Positions 54,712 through 64,000 of a stretch of 64,000 nucleotides of DNA are shown here, piece after piece. A model generated the notes under the pieces. The model had not been told where the DNA came from. It worked only from the letters and a program-made list of their open reading frames with translations, and searched no databases. The translations under genes were made by a program, and so were the position numbers. This DNA is from Streptococcus sp. D7B5 (GTDB lineage: Bacteria; Bacillota; Bacilli; Lactobacillales; Streptococcaceae): the NCBI RefSeq assembly GCF_029691405.1, contig NZ_CP121467.1, positions 1,798,001-1,862,000 of the forward strand, read 5' to 3'. Position 1 is the stretch's first letter, and each line of letters opens with the position of its first letter.

Positions 54712-55497
54712 ATGAATCATATCTTATATCAGATCGTAGATGATCTGGCTATCATTACTTTGAATCGTCCCGAAGTGGCAAATGGTTTTCATATCCCAAT
54801 GTGTGAGGAAATTTTAGAAGCTTTGACCCTAGCGGATCAGGATCAAGCTGTGCAGTTCATCTTGATTAATGCGAATGGGAAGGTCTTTTCAGTTGGGGGA
54901 GACTTGGTTGAGATGAAGCGAGCAGTAGATGAAGATGATATCCCTTCTTTGAATAAGATTGCAGAATTAGTCAATACAATTTCTTTTAAAATCAAGCAAA
55001 TTCCTAAACCTGTTTTGATGGAGGTAGATGGAGCGGTCGCTGGTGCTGCAGCAAATATGGCAGTAGCAGTTGATTTCTGTTTGGCGACTGACAAGGCAAA
55101 ATTTATCCAAGCCTTTGTCGGAGTGGGCTTGGCGCCAGACGCTGGTGGGATTCATCTCTTGAGTCGTAGTATTGGGGTAACACGGGCTGCACAACTTGCT
55201 ATGACAGGTGAAGCCTTAACTGCTGAAAAAGCGCTAGAATGGGGCGTGGTATACCGTGTTTGTGAAGTTGACAAATTAGAAAAAACAAGAGAACAAGTTC
55301 TGAAAAAATTAAGAAGAGGTTCAGCAAACTCATACGCAGCGATTAAAAAGTTAGTTTGGGAAAGTCAATTTAAGGATTGGCAGAATTATGCTGAATTAGA
55401 ATTGAAATTACAAGAATCGTTATCTTTAACTGAAGATTTTAAAGAAGGGGTTCGTGCACATTCTGAAAGAAGAAGACCGAAATTTACAGGAATGTAA
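54712..55497 (+). CDS. fabM: Trans-2,cis-3-decenoyl-ACP isomerase FabM
   Basis: Crotonase-fold enzyme that introduces the cis double bond for unsaturated fatty acid synthesis in streptococci. 261 residues from the ATG at 54712 (AAGGAG upstream; the frame extends to 54685 without a site). Oxyanion-hole segments are [16 protein letters not shown] and [20 protein letters not shown], followed by [14 protein letters not shown]. Its place at the head of the fab cluster identifies it among crotonases. Confidence 0.94.
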   Translation: MNHILYQIVDDLAIITLNRPEVANGFHIPMCEEILEALTLADQDQAVQFILINANGKVFSVGGDLVEMKRAVDEDDIPSLNKIAELVNTISFKIKQIPKPVLMEVDGAVAGAAANMAVAVDFCLATDKAKFIQAFVGVGLAPDAGGIHLLSRSIGVTRAAQLAMTGEALTAEKALEWGVVYRVCEVDKLEKTREQVLKKLRRGSANSYAAIKKLVWESQFKDWQNYAELELKLQESLSLTEDFKEGVRAHSERRRPKFTGM

Positions 55498-55505
55498 AAA
55501 AATAC

Positions 55506-55562
55506 TTGCACAATTTTTTGAAGTTTGTTATACTTCTTTTATCAAATGTTTTGATTGTAAAA
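55506..55562 (+). promoter_or_regulatory. fabT-fabH promoter with FabT-like operator
   Basis: TTGCAC (55506-55511) and extended -10 TGT-TATACT (core 55529-55534), 17 bases apart. ATCAAA-TGT-TTTGAT (55541-55555) and TTTGATTGTAAAA (55550-55562) overlap at the predicted start. This agrees with the known FabT autoregulation in streptococci. Confidence 0.72.
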
Positions 55563-55587
55563 GCTTTTTGAGGGGGAGGGAAACGAT

Positions 55588-56022
55588 TTGGACTACCAAC
55601 AAGTAAATGATTATCTAACATCTATTTTTAATAACGTCCTTGTGATTGAGGAGGTTAGCTTACGAGGTAGTCGATTCAAAGACATCTCCATCAAAGAAAT
55701 GCACACGATCGATGTGATTGGGAAGTTCCCGGAGGCAACGCCAAGTAAGGTTTCCAAAGAACTGATGGTAACTCTTGGAACAGTGACGACGAGTTTGAAT
55801 AACCTGGAGAGAAAAGGTTATATTGAGCGTATTCGTTCTGACCAAGACCGTCGAGTGGTCTATCTGCATTTGACAAAGAAAGGTCGTTTGGTTCACCGCC
55901 TTCATAAACGATTCCACAAGGCTATGGTCGAAAAAATCATCGATGGCATGAGCCCTGAGGAAAAAGAAGTCATGGGCAGAGGCTTAACGAAACTTTATCA
56001 ATTTTTGGAGGATTTGAAATAA
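55588..56022 (+). CDS. fabT: MarR-family repressor FabT
   Basis: A 144-residue winged-helix repressor of fatty acid synthesis genes that binds DNA when loaded with long-chain acyl-ACP. The start is a TTG at 55588 behind a strong GGGGGAGGG site; a TTG start is also used, from memory, by the pneumococcal gene. The recognition region is [32 protein letters not shown] and the wing has [13 protein letters not shown]. Its TAA overlaps the fabH ATG by one base. Confidence 0.95.
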   Translation: MDYQQVNDYLTSIFNNVLVIEEVSLRGSRFKDISIKEMHTIDVIGKFPEATPSKVSKELMVTLGTVTTSLNNLERKGYIERIRSDQDRRVVYLHLTKKGRLVHRLHKRFHKAMVEKIIDGMSPEEKEVMGRGLTKLYQFLEDLK

Positions 56023-56996
56023 TGGCTTTTGCAAAGATAAGCCAGGTTGCTCATTATGTTCCAGAGCAAGTGGTCACTAATCATGACTTAGCCCAAATCA
56101 TGGACACAAGCGATGAGTGGATTTCAAGTCGGACAGGAATTAAACAGAGACATATTTCAAAAACAGAGTCTACAAGTGACTTGGCGACAGAAGTTGCTAA
56201 GAGCTTGCTGGCTAAAGGGAGCTTAACAGCGGATCAGATTGATTTTATCATTGTAGCGACGATTACCCCAGACTCGATGATGCCTTCCACAGCAGCTCGA
56301 GTTCAGGCAAATATCGGAGCGCACAGAGCTTTCGCCTTTGATCTGACAGCAGCTTGCAGTGGCTTTGTATTCGCTCTCTCAACTGCAGAAAAGTTTTTAA
56401 GTTCTGGACAGTTCAAAAAAGGGATTGTTATCGGGGCTGAAACCTTATCCAAGGCAGTTGATTGGTCAGATCGTTCGACAGCTGTTCTCTTTGGAGATGG
56501 AGCTGGTGGGGTTCTCTTGGAAGCGAGCGAAACACGGCACTTCCTTGTGGAAAGTCTCTATACAGATGGCTCTCGGAGCGAGTGTTTGACCTATGGTCAA
56601 ACGGCTTTGGCTTCTCCTTTCTCGGATCAAGAAGCAGTTCCTGCTTTTTTGAAGATGGATGGACGAGCAGTTTTTGATTTTGCAAATCGTGATGTTGCTA
56701 GATCAATCAAAGAAACCATTGAAAATGGTCCAATCGCAGCATCGGAATTGGATTATCTCTTGCTTCATCAGGCAAATATCCGCATTTTGGATAAGATGGC
56801 TAAGAAGATCGGTGTAGACCGAGACAAGCTTCCTGCCAATATGATGGAGTATGGAAATACCAGTGCAGCAAGTATCCCGATTTTGCTCTCAGAGTGTGTG
56901 GAAAATGGCATGATTCGTTTAGATGGTAGCCAGACGATTCTCCTATCAGGCTTCGGTGGAGGTTTGACATGGGGCACACTCATTCTTACAATCTAG
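56022..56996 (+). CDS. fabH: Beta-ketoacyl-ACP synthase III
   Basis: Starts fatty acid synthesis by condensing acetyl-CoA with malonyl-ACP. It is 324 residues long with triad Cys112 (TAACSGF), His249 (LLHQANIR) and Asn279 (EYGNTSAAS), and a C-terminal GFGGGLTWG loop. It overlaps fabT by one base (TAATG), so repressor and enzyme are made together. Confidence 0.98.
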   Translation: MAFAKISQVAHYVPEQVVTNHDLAQIMDTSDEWISSRTGIKQRHISKTESTSDLATEVAKSLLAKGSLTADQIDFIIVATITPDSMMPSTAARVQANIGAHRAFAFDLTAACSGFVFALSTAEKFLSSGQFKKGIVIGAETLSKAVDWSDRSTAVLFGDGAGGVLLEASETRHFLVESLYTDGSRSECLTYGQTALASPFSDQEAVPAFLKMDGRAVFDFANRDVARSIKETIENGPIAASELDYLLLHQANIRILDKMAKKIGVDRDKLPANMMEYGNTSAASIPILLSECVENGMIRLDGSQTILLSGFGGGLTWGTLILTI

Positions 56997-57053
56997 GTAA
57001 TCATGTGGTAAACACATAGTTATAAATTTTTTATATTTTAAAGGAGTCCTATC

Positions 57054-57278
57054 ATGGCAGTATTTGAAAAAGTACAAGAAATTATCGTTGAAGAACTTGG
57101 GAAAGACGCATCAGAAGTAACACTTGAATCTACTTTTGATGATTTGGATGCAGATTCATTGGACTTGTTCCAAGTAATCTCTGAAATCGAAGATGCTTTC
57201 GATATCCAAATCGAAGCAGAAGATAACTTGAAAACAGTTGGTGACTTGGTTGCCTACGTTGAAGAGCAAACAAAATAA
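57054..57278 (+). CDS. acpP: Acyl carrier protein
   Basis: A 74-residue acidic four-helix carrier of acyl chains. Ser35 in DADSLDLFQ is the 4'-phosphopantetheine site. AAAGGAG precedes the start. It lies between fabH and fabK and is followed by a hairpin that may raise its transcript level over the downstream genes. Confidence 0.97.
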   Translation: MAVFEKVQEIIVEELGKDASEVTLESTFDDLDADSLDLFQVISEIEDAFDIQIEAEDNLKTVGDLVAYVEEQTK

Positions 57279-57295
57279 TTAACATATTACTAGAA

Positions 57296-57325
57296 GGAGT
57301 AGGGGAAACCCACTCCCTCTTGTTT
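57296..57325 (+). terminator. Attenuator-like hairpin after acpP
   Basis: GGAGT-A-GGG pairs with CCCACTCC around a GAAA loop (57296-57316) with one bulged A, followed by CTCTTGTTT. The weak T tract suggests partial termination. Confidence 0.6.
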
Positions 57326-57328
57326 AGG

Positions 57329-57369
57329 TAATAGTTTGAAACTCAAATGATAAACTCATCGAACTATTA
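57329..57369 (+). promoter_or_regulatory. Palindromic FabT-like operator before fabK
   Basis: Inner palindrome TTTGA-AAC-TCAAA (57335-57347) lies in a larger inverted repeat, TAATAGTTTGA (57329-57339) against TCGAACTATTA (57359-57369). FabT is known to bind upstream of fabK in pneumococcus, and this is the only such element here. No clear promoter hexamers could be set. Confidence 0.55.
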
Positions 57370-57395
57370 CGTAAGCAAAGAATGATGGAGGCACT

Positions 57396-58370
57396 ATGAA
57401 AACACGTATTACAGAATTATTGAACATTGATTATCCTATTTTTCAAGGAGGAATGGCCTGGGTTGCTGATGGTGACTTGGCTGGTGCAGTATCAAAAGCT
57501 GGTGGTCTAGGGATCATCGGTGGTGGGAATGCACCTAAAGAGGTCGTAAAGGCTAATATCGATAAAATCAAATCACTTACGGACAAACCTTTTGGTGTTA
57601 ACATCATGCTCTTGTCACCTTTTGTAGAAGACATCGTTGATCTCGTGATTGAAGAAGGGGTCAAGGTGGTGACAACTGGTGCAGGAAATCCAAGTAAATA
57701 CATGACTCGTTTCCATGATGCAGGAATTACAGTTATTCCTGTTGTTCCAAGTGTTGCTTTGGCAAAACGCATGGAAAAAATTGGTGCAGATGCAGTTATT
57801 GCAGAGGGAATGGAAGCCGGTGGGCATATTGGTAAATTAACGACGATGACCTTGGTTCGCCAAGTTGCTGCAGCTGTTTCAATTCCAGTTATCGCAGCTG
57901 GAGGAATTGCGGATGGTGAAGGTGTCGCTGCAGGCTTTATGCTTGGTGCTGAGGCCGTTCAAGTTGGTACGCGTTTCGTGGTAGCTAAGGAATCTAACGC
58001 CCATCCAAAATACAAGGAAAAAATCTTAAAAGCGCGTGACATCGATACGACTATTTCAGCTCAACACTTTGGTCATGCTGTTCGTGCCATTAAAAATCAG
58101 TTAACACGTGACTTTGAGCAGGCTGAAAAAGATGCCTTTAAACAAGAAAATCCAGATTTAGAAATCTTTGAACAAATGGGAGCTGGTGCTCTTGCTAAAG
58201 CCGTTGTTCATGGAGATGTAGAAGGTGGATCTGTCATGGCAGGTCAGATTGCTGGCTTGGTTTCTAAAGAGGAAACTGTCGAAGAAATCTTAAAAGATCT
58301 ATACTATGGCGCAGCCAAAAAAATTCAAGAAGAAGCCTCTCGTTGGGCAGGAGTTGTAAGAAATGACTAA
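57396..58370 (+). CDS. fabK: Enoyl-ACP reductase II FabK (FMN)
   Basis: NADH- and FMN-dependent reduction of trans-2-enoyl-ACP, the last step of each elongation cycle. At 324 residues it is a 2[27 protein letters not shown] TIM barrel: YPIFQGGMAWVADGDLAGAVS, GVNIMLLSPF, IAEGMEAGGHIG with the catalytic-type His, and PVIAAGGIADGEGVAAGFMLGAEAVQVGTRF for FMN. It is not the SDR enzyme FabI. It overlaps fabD by eight bases. Confidence 0.98.
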   Translation: MKTRITELLNIDYPIFQGGMAWVADGDLAGAVSKAGGLGIIGGGNAPKEVVKANIDKIKSLTDKPFGVNIMLLSPFVEDIVDLVIEEGVKVVTTGAGNPSKYMTRFHDAGITVIPVVPSVALAKRMEKIGADAVIAEGMEAGGHIGKLTTMTLVRQVAAAVSIPVIAAGGIADGEGVAAGFMLGAEAVQVGTRFVVAKESNAHPKYKEKILKARDIDTTISAQHFGHAVRAIKNQLTRDFEQAEKDAFKQENPDLEIFEQMGAGALAKAVVHGDVEGGSVMAGQIAGLVSKEETVEEILKDLYYGAAKKIQEEASRWAGVVRND

Positions 58371-59283
58371 AACAGCCTTTCTATTTGCCGGTCAAGGTGC
58401 TCAATATCTTGGGATGGGACGAGACCTCTATGAACACTATCCTATTGTCAAGGAAACCATTGATCAAGCTAGTCAAGTACTGGGTTATGACCTTCGTGAC
58501 TTGATTGATAAGGAAGAAACAAAGTTAAACCAGACTCGTTATACACAGCCAGCTATTTTGGCGACCTCGGTTTCTATTTACCGACTATTGAAAGAAAAGG
58601 GTTATCAGCCGGATATGGTAGCAGGATTGTCTCTTGGTGAATATTCTGCTCTTGTAGCAAGCGGTGCCTTGGACTTTGAAGAGGCAGTTGCCTTGGTTGC
58701 TAAGCGCGGGGCTTATATGGAAGAGGCGGCGCCTGCTGGTTCAGGCAAGATGGTAGCCGTCCTCAATACTCCAGTAGATGTGATAGAGGAAGCTTGCAAA
58801 ACTGCTTCTGAAGTCGGTATAGTCACTCCAGCTAACTACAATACTCCAAGCCAAATCGTCATTGGTGGTGAGGTGGCTGCAGTTGACCGTGCGGTCCAAC
58901 TCTTGCAGGAAGCAGGAGCCAAACGATTGATTCCTTTAAATGTATCTGGTCCTTTCCATACAGCTCTTCTTGAGCCAGCCAGTCAGCAACTAGCTGGAGC
59001 TCTTGAAGGAGTGAGTTTCTCTGACTTTACTTGCCCACTAGTCGGCAATACGGAAGCTGCTGTTATGGAAAAAGGTCGAATCCAAGAGCTTTTGACGCGT
59101 CAGGTCAAAGAACCTGTTCGTTTTTATGAAAGTATTGCTGTGATGCAGGATGCTGGGGTAACCAACTTTATTGAAATTGGTCCTGGAAAGGTCCTGTCAG
59201 GCTTTGTCAAAAAAATCGATAAAACAGCTCAGCTAGCTAACGTTGAAGACCAAGCAAGCTTGGATGCTTTGTTAGGAAACTAA
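58363..59283 (+). CDS. fabD: Malonyl-CoA:ACP transacylase
   Basis: Transfers malonyl from CoA to ACP. 306 residues with FAGQGAQYLGMG at the N terminus, nucleophile Ser90 in GLSLGEYSAL, His199 in SGPFHTALL and C-terminal EIGPGKVLSGF. Translation is coupled to fabK by overlap. Confidence 0.98.
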   Translation: MTKTAFLFAGQGAQYLGMGRDLYEHYPIVKETIDQASQVLGYDLRDLIDKEETKLNQTRYTQPAILATSVSIYRLLKEKGYQPDMVAGLSLGEYSALVASGALDFEEAVALVAKRGAYMEEAAPAGSGKMVAVLNTPVDVIEEACKTASEVGIVTPANYNTPSQIVIGGEVAAVDRAVQLLQEAGAKRLIPLNVSGPFHTALLEPASQQLAGALEGVSFSDFTCPLVGNTEAAVMEKGRIQELLTRQVKEPVRFYESIAVMQDAGVTNFIEIGPGKVLSGFVKKIDKTAQLANVEDQASLDALLGN

Positions 59284-59328
59284 TGATCCCTTCTCCCACA
59301 AAATACAACAGGAAACAGGAGAAATAGA

Positions 59329-60060
59329 ATGCAACTTACAAACAAAAATGTCTTTGTAACAGGTTCAAGTCGTGGCATCGGACTTGCCATTGCTCACAAA
59401 TTTGCCCACCTAGGCGCTAATGTAGTCTTGAATAGTCGAGGAGCAATCTCAGAAGAATTGCTGGCTGAGTTTTCAAACTACGGCGTCAAAGTAGTACCGA
59501 TCTCAGGTGATGTTTCAGACTTTGCAGATGCCAAGCGTATGGTAGATCAAGCGATTGCAGAACTCGGTTCTGTCGATGTCTTGGTCAACAATGCTGGGAT
59601 CACTCAAGATACGCTTATGCTCAAGATGACCGAAGAAGACTTTGAAAAAGTGATTAAGATCAACTTGACAGGTGCCTTCAACATGACGCAAGCAGTATTG
59701 AAACAGATGATCAAGGCACGTGAAGGTGCGATTATTAACATGTCTAGTGTGGTCGGTTTGATGGGAAATATCGGACAAGCCAACTATGCAGCTTCTAAAG
59801 CAGGTTTGATTGGTTTTACCAAGTCAGTTGCACGTGAAGTTGCCAATCGCAACGTACGCGTAAATGCTCTTGCACCAGGGATGATCGAGTCAGATATGAC
59901 TGCTGTTTTGTCTGATAAGGTTAAGGAAGCGACATTGGCCCAAATCCCAATGAAACAGTTCGGTCAAGCAGAACATATCGCAGATGCTACAGTGTTCCTG
60001 GCTGGACAGGATTATTTGACTGGACAAGTTCTCGCAGTTGATGGCGGACTTAGCATGTAA
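59329..60060 (+). CDS. fabG: 3-oxoacyl-ACP reductase FabG
   Basis: NADPH-dependent reduction of beta-ketoacyl-ACP. A 243-residue SDR protein with TGSSRGIGLAIA cofactor loop, NNAG motif, Tyr153 and Lys157 (YAASK), and a C-terminal LTGQVLAVDGGLSM. It lies 45 bases after fabD with its own ribosome binding site. Confidence 0.98.
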   Translation: MQLTNKNVFVTGSSRGIGLAIAHKFAHLGANVVLNSRGAISEELLAEFSNYGVKVVPISGDVSDFADAKRMVDQAIAELGSVDVLVNNAGITQDTLMLKMTEEDFEKVIKINLTGAFNMTQAVLKQMIKAREGAIINMSSVVGLMGNIGQANYAASKAGLIGFTKSVAREVANRNVRVNALAPGMIESDMTAVLSDKVKEATLAQIPMKQFGQAEHIADATVFLAGQDYLTGQVLAVDGGLSM

Positions 60061-60088
60061 AAAATAAGGAAAGATATAGGTAAGACAG

Positions 60089-61324
60089 ATGAAACTAAAT
60101 CGAGTTGTAGTAACAGGTTACGGATTGACCTCTCCTATCGGAAATACTCCAGAAGAATTTTGGAACAGTTTGCAAACTGGGAAGATTGGAATTGGAGAAA
60201 TCACTAAGTTTGACCACAGCGAATTTGCTGTGCACAATGCGGCAGAAGTTCAAGATTTCCCATTTGATAAATACTTTGTCAAAAAAGATACCAACCGTTT
60301 TGACAACTATTCTTTGTATGCCTTGTATGCGGCTCAAGAAGCGGTGACAAATGCAAATCTTGATGTAGAAGCAATTGATAAAGATCGCTTTGGTGTCATC
60401 GTGGCTTCTGGTATTGGGGGAATTAAAGAAATCGAAGATCAGGTTATCCGTCTTCATGAAAAAGGTCCAAAACGCGTTAAACCAATGACACTTCCAAAAG
60501 CCTTGCCAAATATGGCTTCAGGAAATGTTGCCATGCGTTTCGGAGCAAACGGTATCTGTAAATCAATCAATACAGCCTGCGCCTCATCAAATGATGCCAT
60601 CGGAGATGCCTTCCGTTCTATCAAGTTTGGTTTCCAAGATGTCATGTTAGTTGGTGGATCAGAATCATCTATCACTCCTTTTGCCATCGCTGGTTTCCAA
60701 GCATTGACTGCCCTATCAACTACAGAGGATCCAACTCGTGCTTCTATCCCATTTGACAAAGACCGTAATGGTTTTGTGATGGGAGAAGGTTCAGGTATGT
60801 TGGTTCTTGAAAGTCTTGAACATGCTGAAAAACGTGGCGCAACTATCTTGGCTGAAGTAGTTGGCTACGGTAATACCTGTGATGCTTACCACATGACTTC
60901 ACCTCATCCAGAGGGTCAAGGTGCTATTAAGGCTATGAAGTTGGCTTTGGAAGAAGCAGAAATTTCTCCAGAGCAAGTGGCTTACGTCAATGCCCACGGA
61001 ACTTCAACTCCTGCTAATGAAAAAGGAGAAAGTGGTGCGATCGTAGCTGTTCTTGGTAAAGAAGTACCTGTATCTTCAACTAAGTCCTTTACAGGACACT
61101 TGCTTGGTGCTGCAGGGGCGGTAGAAGCCATCGCTACCATCGAAGCTATGCGTCATAACTTTGTACCAATGACGGCTGGAACAAGTGAGTTATCAGACTA
61201 TATCGAAGCGAATGTCGTTTATGGACAAGGCTTGGAGCAAGAAATCCCTTATGCTATTTCAAACACTTTTGGTTTTGGTGGACACAATGCGGTTCTTGCT
61301 TTCAAACGTTGGGAGAATAAATAA
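60089..61324 (+). CDS. fabF: Beta-ketoacyl-ACP synthase II
   Basis: Condenses acyl-ACP with malonyl-ACP in elongation. 411 residues with the catalytic triad Cys164 (TACASSND), His303 (NAHGTST) and His337 (FTGHLLGAAG), and C-terminal NTFGFGGHNAVL. It is followed by accB after two bases. Confidence 0.98.
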   Translation: MKLNRVVVTGYGLTSPIGNTPEEFWNSLQTGKIGIGEITKFDHSEFAVHNAAEVQDFPFDKYFVKKDTNRFDNYSLYALYAAQEAVTNANLDVEAIDKDRFGVIVASGIGGIKEIEDQVIRLHEKGPKRVKPMTLPKALPNMASGNVAMRFGANGICKSINTACASSNDAIGDAFRSIKFGFQDVMLVGGSESSITPFAIAGFQALTALSTTEDPTRASIPFDKDRNGFVMGEGSGMLVLESLEHAEKRGATILAEVVGYGNTCDAYHMTSPHPEGQGAIKAMKLALEEAEISPEQVAYVNAHGTSTPANEKGESGAIVAVLGKEVPVSSTKSFTGHLLGAAGAVEAIATIEAMRHNFVPMTAGTSELSDYIEANVVYGQGLEQEIPYAISNTFGFGGHNAVLAFKRWENK

Positions 61325-61326
61325 TT

Positions 61327-61815
61327 ATGAATTTAAATGAAATCAAGGACTTGATGGCTCAATTTGACCAATCAAGTTTGAGAGAATTTTCTTATAAAAA
61401 TGGAACGGACGAATTGCAGTTTAGTAAGAATGAAGCAAGAATGGCTTCTGAAGCATCAGCTCAAGTTGCTCCAGCGCCAGCTGCAGTGGCTCCTAGTCCA
61501 GTAGTTTCTGCCCCTTCAACTCCAGTAGAGAGTGCAGTGGAAGAAGCTCCAGCACCAGCTGAAACGACTGTTGCTCCAGAGGGTGATGTCGTTGAAAGTC
61601 CACTTGTAGGGGTGGCTTACTTGGCCGCTGGACCAGATAAACCTGCCTTTGTCACAGTTGGAGACAGTGTTAAAAAAGGTCAGACTTTGGTGATCATCGA
61701 AGCCATGAAGGTCATGAATGAAATTCCTGCACCTAAGGATGGTGTGGTGACAGAAATTCTCGTTTCAAATGAAGAAATGGTTGAGTTCGGTAAAGGATTG
61801 GTACGCATCAAATGA
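61327..61815 (+). CDS. accB: Biotin carboxyl carrier protein of acetyl-CoA carboxylase
   Basis: A 162-residue carrier. N-terminal helical part, Ala/Pro-rich linker (about 40-90) and C-terminal biotinyl domain with Lys128 in EAMKVMNE as biotin site. It overlaps fabZ by four bases (ATGA). Confidence 0.97.
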   Translation: MNLNEIKDLMAQFDQSSLREFSYKNGTDELQFSKNEARMASEASAQVAPAPAAVAPSPVVSAPSTPVESAVEEAPAPAETTVAPEGDVVESPLVGVAYLAAGPDKPAFVTVGDSVKKGQTLVIIEAMKVMNEIPAPKDGVVTEILVSNEEMVEFGKGLVRIK

Positions 61816-62234
61816 TCGATATTCAAGGAATCAAAGAAGCTCTACCCCATCGCTACCCCATGCTCCTAGTGGATCGTGTCTTGGAAGTGAGCGAGGATAC
61901 CATTGTTGCCATTAAAAATGTGACCATCAACGAACCTTTCTTCAATGGTCATTTTCCACAATACCCAGTCATGCCAGGTGTTCTTATCATGGAAGCCTTG
62001 GCTCAGACTGCTGGTGTCTTGGAATTGTCTAAGCCTGAAAACAAAGGAAAGCTGGTCTTCTATGCTGGCATGGATAAGGTTAAGTTCAAGAAGCAAGTTG
62101 TACCAGGTGACCAATTAGTCATGACGGCTACTTTTGTTAAACGTCGTGGTACGATTGCTGTGGTTGAAGCAAAGGCTGAAGTAGATGGTAAGCTTGCAGC
62201 GAGTGGTACTCTTACCTTTGCAATTGGAAACTAA
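61812..62234 (+). CDS. fabZ: 3-hydroxyacyl-ACP dehydratase FabZ
   Basis: Dehydrates beta-hydroxyacyl-ACP. A 140-residue hot-dog-fold protein with [13 protein letters not shown] and catalytic His47 ([13 protein letters not shown]) and Glu61 (MEALAQ). Unsaturated fatty acids here depend on FabM acting on the product of this enzyme. Confidence 0.98.
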   Translation: MIDIQGIKEALPHRYPMLLVDRVLEVSEDTIVAIKNVTINEPFFNGHFPQYPVMPGVLIMEALAQTAGVLELSKPENKGKLVFYAGMDKVKFKKQVVPGDQLVMTATFVKRRGTIAVVEAKAEVDGKLAASGTLTFAIGN

Positions 62235-62245
62235 GGAGGATCTCC

Positions 62246-63613
62246 ATGTTTCGTAAAATTTTGATTGCCAACCGTGGTGAGATTGCGGTTCGCATTATTC
62301 GAGCTGCGCGTGAATTGGGCATTGCAACCGTAGCAGTCTATTCAACCGCTGATAAGGAAGCTCTTCACACACTCCTAGCGGATGAAGCTATCTGTATCGG
62401 ACCTGGTAAGGCGACAGAATCTTATCTCAATATCAATGCGATTTTGTCTGCTGCAGTCTTGACAGAAGCAGAAGCCATCCATCCAGGTTTTGGATTTCTT
62501 AGCGAAAACTCCAAGTTTGCCACGATGTGTGATGAAGTGGGAATTAAGTTCATCGGCCCTTCTGGTGCTGTGATGGATACCATGGGAGATAAGATCAATG
62601 CGCGTGAGCAAATGATCAAGGCTGGGGTTCCAGTTATCCCAGGATCTGATGGTGAAGTTCACACGGCTGAAGAGGCGCTTGCAGTTGCAGAAAAAATTGG
62701 CTATCCAGTCATGCTTAAGGCATCAGCAGGTGGTGGTGGAAAAGGGATTCGTAAGGTTGAAAAGGCAGAAGACTTGGTCGCAGCCTTTGAAACAGCATCC
62801 AGTGAAGCCAAGGCCAATTTTGGAAATGGTGCTATGTATCTTGAGCGTGTGATTTATCCAGCTCGTCATATCGAAGTTCAGATTCTTGCGGATCAAGAGG
62901 GTCATGTTGTCCATCTTGGTGAACGGGACTGTTCACTCCAACGGAATAACCAAAAGGTCTTAGAAGAAAGCCCATCCATTGCGATTGGCAAAACCCTTCG
63001 TCATGAAATTGGTGCTGCCGCCGTTCGTGCTGCAGAGTCTGTAGGCTACGAAAATGCAGGAACGATTGAATTTCTACTCGATGAAGCGAGTGGCAATTTC
63101 TACTTCATGGAAATGAATACTCGTGTGCAAGTGGAACACCCAGTCACAGAGTTTGTTTCAGGTGTTGATATCGTGAAAGAGCAGATTCGCATTGCTGCCG
63201 GTCAACCTTTACCTTTCAAACAAGAAGATATCGTCCTACGAGGTCATGCTATCGAGTGCCGGATCAATGCAGAAAATCCAGCATTTAACTTTGCTCCAAG
63301 CCCAGGGAAAATTACCAATCTCTATCTACCAAGTGGTGGAGTTGGCTTGCGCGTGGACTCAGCAGTTTATCCAGGTTATACTATTCCCCCTTACTATGAT
63401 AGTATGATTGCTAAAATCATTGTTCATGGGGAGAATCGTTTTGATGCTCTTATGAAGATGCAACGGGCACTTTATGAACTTGATATTGAAGGAGTGCAAA
63501 CCAATGCAGACTTCCAGTTGGATCTGATTTCAGACCGCCGAGTTATCGCTGGTGACTACGATACTTCCTTCTTGATGGAAACTTTCTTGCCAAAATACCA
63601 AGAAAAAGAATAG
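62246..63613 (+). CDS. accC: Biotin carboxylase subunit of acetyl-CoA carboxylase
   Basis: ATP-dependent carboxylation of biotin on AccB. 455 residues with KILIANRGEIAVRIIRA, the glycine-rich ATP loop KASAGGGGKGIR (about residues 159-170), the EHPVTE segment with MEMNTRVQVEHPVTE, and the C-terminal domain. An AAGGAGG site precedes the start, 11 bases after fabZ. Confidence 0.98.
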   Translation: MFRKILIANRGEIAVRIIRAARELGIATVAVYSTADKEALHTLLADEAICIGPGKATESYLNINAILSAAVLTEAEAIHPGFGFLSENSKFATMCDEVGIKFIGPSGAVMDTMGDKINAREQMIKAGVPVIPGSDGEVHTAEEALAVAEKIGYPVMLKASAGGGGKGIRKVEKAEDLVAAFETASSEAKANFGNGAMYLERVIYPARHIEVQILADQEGHVVHLGERDCSLQRNNQKVLEESPSIAIGKTLRHEIGAAAVRAAESVGYENAGTIEFLLDEASGNFYFMEMNTRVQVEHPVTEFVSGVDIVKEQIRIAAGQPLPFKQEDIVLRGHAIECRINAENPAFNFAPSPGKITNLYLPSGGVGLRVDSAVYPGYTIPPYYDSMIAKIIVHGENRFDALMKMQRALYELDIEGVQTNADFQLDLISDRRVIAGDYDTSFLMETFLPKYQEKE

Positions 63614-63648
63614 ACTTTCAAACAGTATGAGAACTAAAAGGGGGAGTT

Positions 63649-64000
63649 ATGGCTCTATTTAGTAAAAAGGATAAGTATATTCGGATTAATCCTAACCGTT
63701 CCGTAAGGCAGAAACCACAAGCCAAGCCTGAGGTTCCGGATGAACTCTTCTCCCAGTGTCCTGGTTGTAAACACACCATTTACCAAAAGGATCTTGGGAG
63801 CGAACGAATTTGTCCCCATTGTAGCTATACTTTCCGTATTTCAGCTCAGGAACGCTTGGATTTGACGATTGATTCTGGTAGCTTTGTGGAGATGTTTACA
63901 GGTATTGAAACTCAAGATCCATTAAACTTTCCTGGCTACCAGAAAAAACTTGCAACAATGCGTGAAAAGACAGGTTTGGATGAAGCAGTACTAACTGGTA
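63649..64000 (+). CDS. accD: Acetyl-CoA carboxylase carboxyltransferase beta subunit (3' end outside window)
   Basis: Start at 63649 behind GGGGAG. The visible 117 residues hold the N-terminal zinc ribbon ([22 protein letters not shown]) and the start of the [13 protein letters not shown] domain, continuing past the right edge. It transfers the carboxyl group from biotin to acetyl-CoA together with AccA, expected downstream. Confidence 0.96.
   Translation, partial: MALFSKKDKYIRINPNRSVRQKPQAKPEVPDELFSQCPGCKHTIYQKDLGSERICPHCSYTFRISAQERLDLTIDSGSFVEMFTGIETQDPLNFPGYQKKLATMREKTGLDEAVLTG

Overview
The window is a chromosomal segment of a Mitis-group Streptococcus, close to S. pneumoniae, S. mitis or S. 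oralis. The signs are low-GC DNA, strong TTGACA/TATAAT and TGn-TATAAT promoters, YSIRK/LPXTG surface proteins, a choline-binding protein (which implies choline on the teichoic acids), MapZ, RitR, the mevalonate pathway, and the fabM-fabT-fabH-acpP-fabK-D-G-F-accB-fabZ-accC-accD cluster. Recalled from memory, the gene order follows the pneumococcal chromosome from the distal end of the capsule region (rml genes, aliA) through pbp1A to the fab cluster, with local differences. No insertion sequence, prophage, CRISPR array or tRNA gene was recognised.

Layout. 1-4.3 kb: end of a surface-polysaccharide locus (partial glycosyltransferase, rmlA, rmlC, rmlB, and rmlD on the opposite strand). 4.5-6.6 kb: AliA-like oligopeptide-binding lipoprotein behind a consensus promoter with CodY-like boxes. 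6.9-21.6 kb: two giant wall-anchored proteins, the most unusual part of the window. 21.8-31 kb: cell-wall and division genes (pbp1A/recU, ypsA-like, gpsB, rnpB RNA, an RNA methyltransferase, mapZ), gnd, ritR and a choline-binding protein. 32-39 kb: mevalonate operon (mvk-mvaD-mvaK2-fni), LiaFSR-type envelope-stress system, AlkD-like gene. 39-51 kb: tig, recD2, lepB, rnhC, zapA, cvpA, mutS2, a glycine-riboswitch-controlled symporter, a CMD-family protein and a TDT-type membrane protein. 51-54.5 kb: serS (T-box controlled), manO-like gene, lysC. 54.7-64 kb: type II fatty acid synthesis, cut by the right edge inside accD.

The most interesting part is the 6.9-21.6 kb pair. The first protein (2121 aa) is an endo-alpha-N-acetylgalactosaminidase (GH101) with a trypsin/V8-like serine protease domain (His178, Asp235, Ser306) inserted after its signal peptide. 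The second (2749 aa) carries two different N-acetylhexosamine-directed catalytic domains, GH20 (Asp700-Glu701) and GH84 (Asp1519-Asp1520), with a LamG-like domain and several CBM32-like domains. Both have YSIRK signals, LPATG anchors, related C-terminal repeats and cre-like CcpA sites just upstream of their starts. Together they look like a surface apparatus for dismantling mucin-type glycoproteins: a protease for the peptide, GH101 for core-1 O-glycans, and GH20/GH84 for HexNAc residues. This functional picture is inferred from domains.

Regulation visible in the sequence includes a glycine riboswitch with an explicit competing helix, a T-box leader for serS, FabT-like boxes in the fab cluster, a LiaR/CesR-like box at the -35 position of liaF, a CodY-like box at aliA, and many intrinsic terminators.
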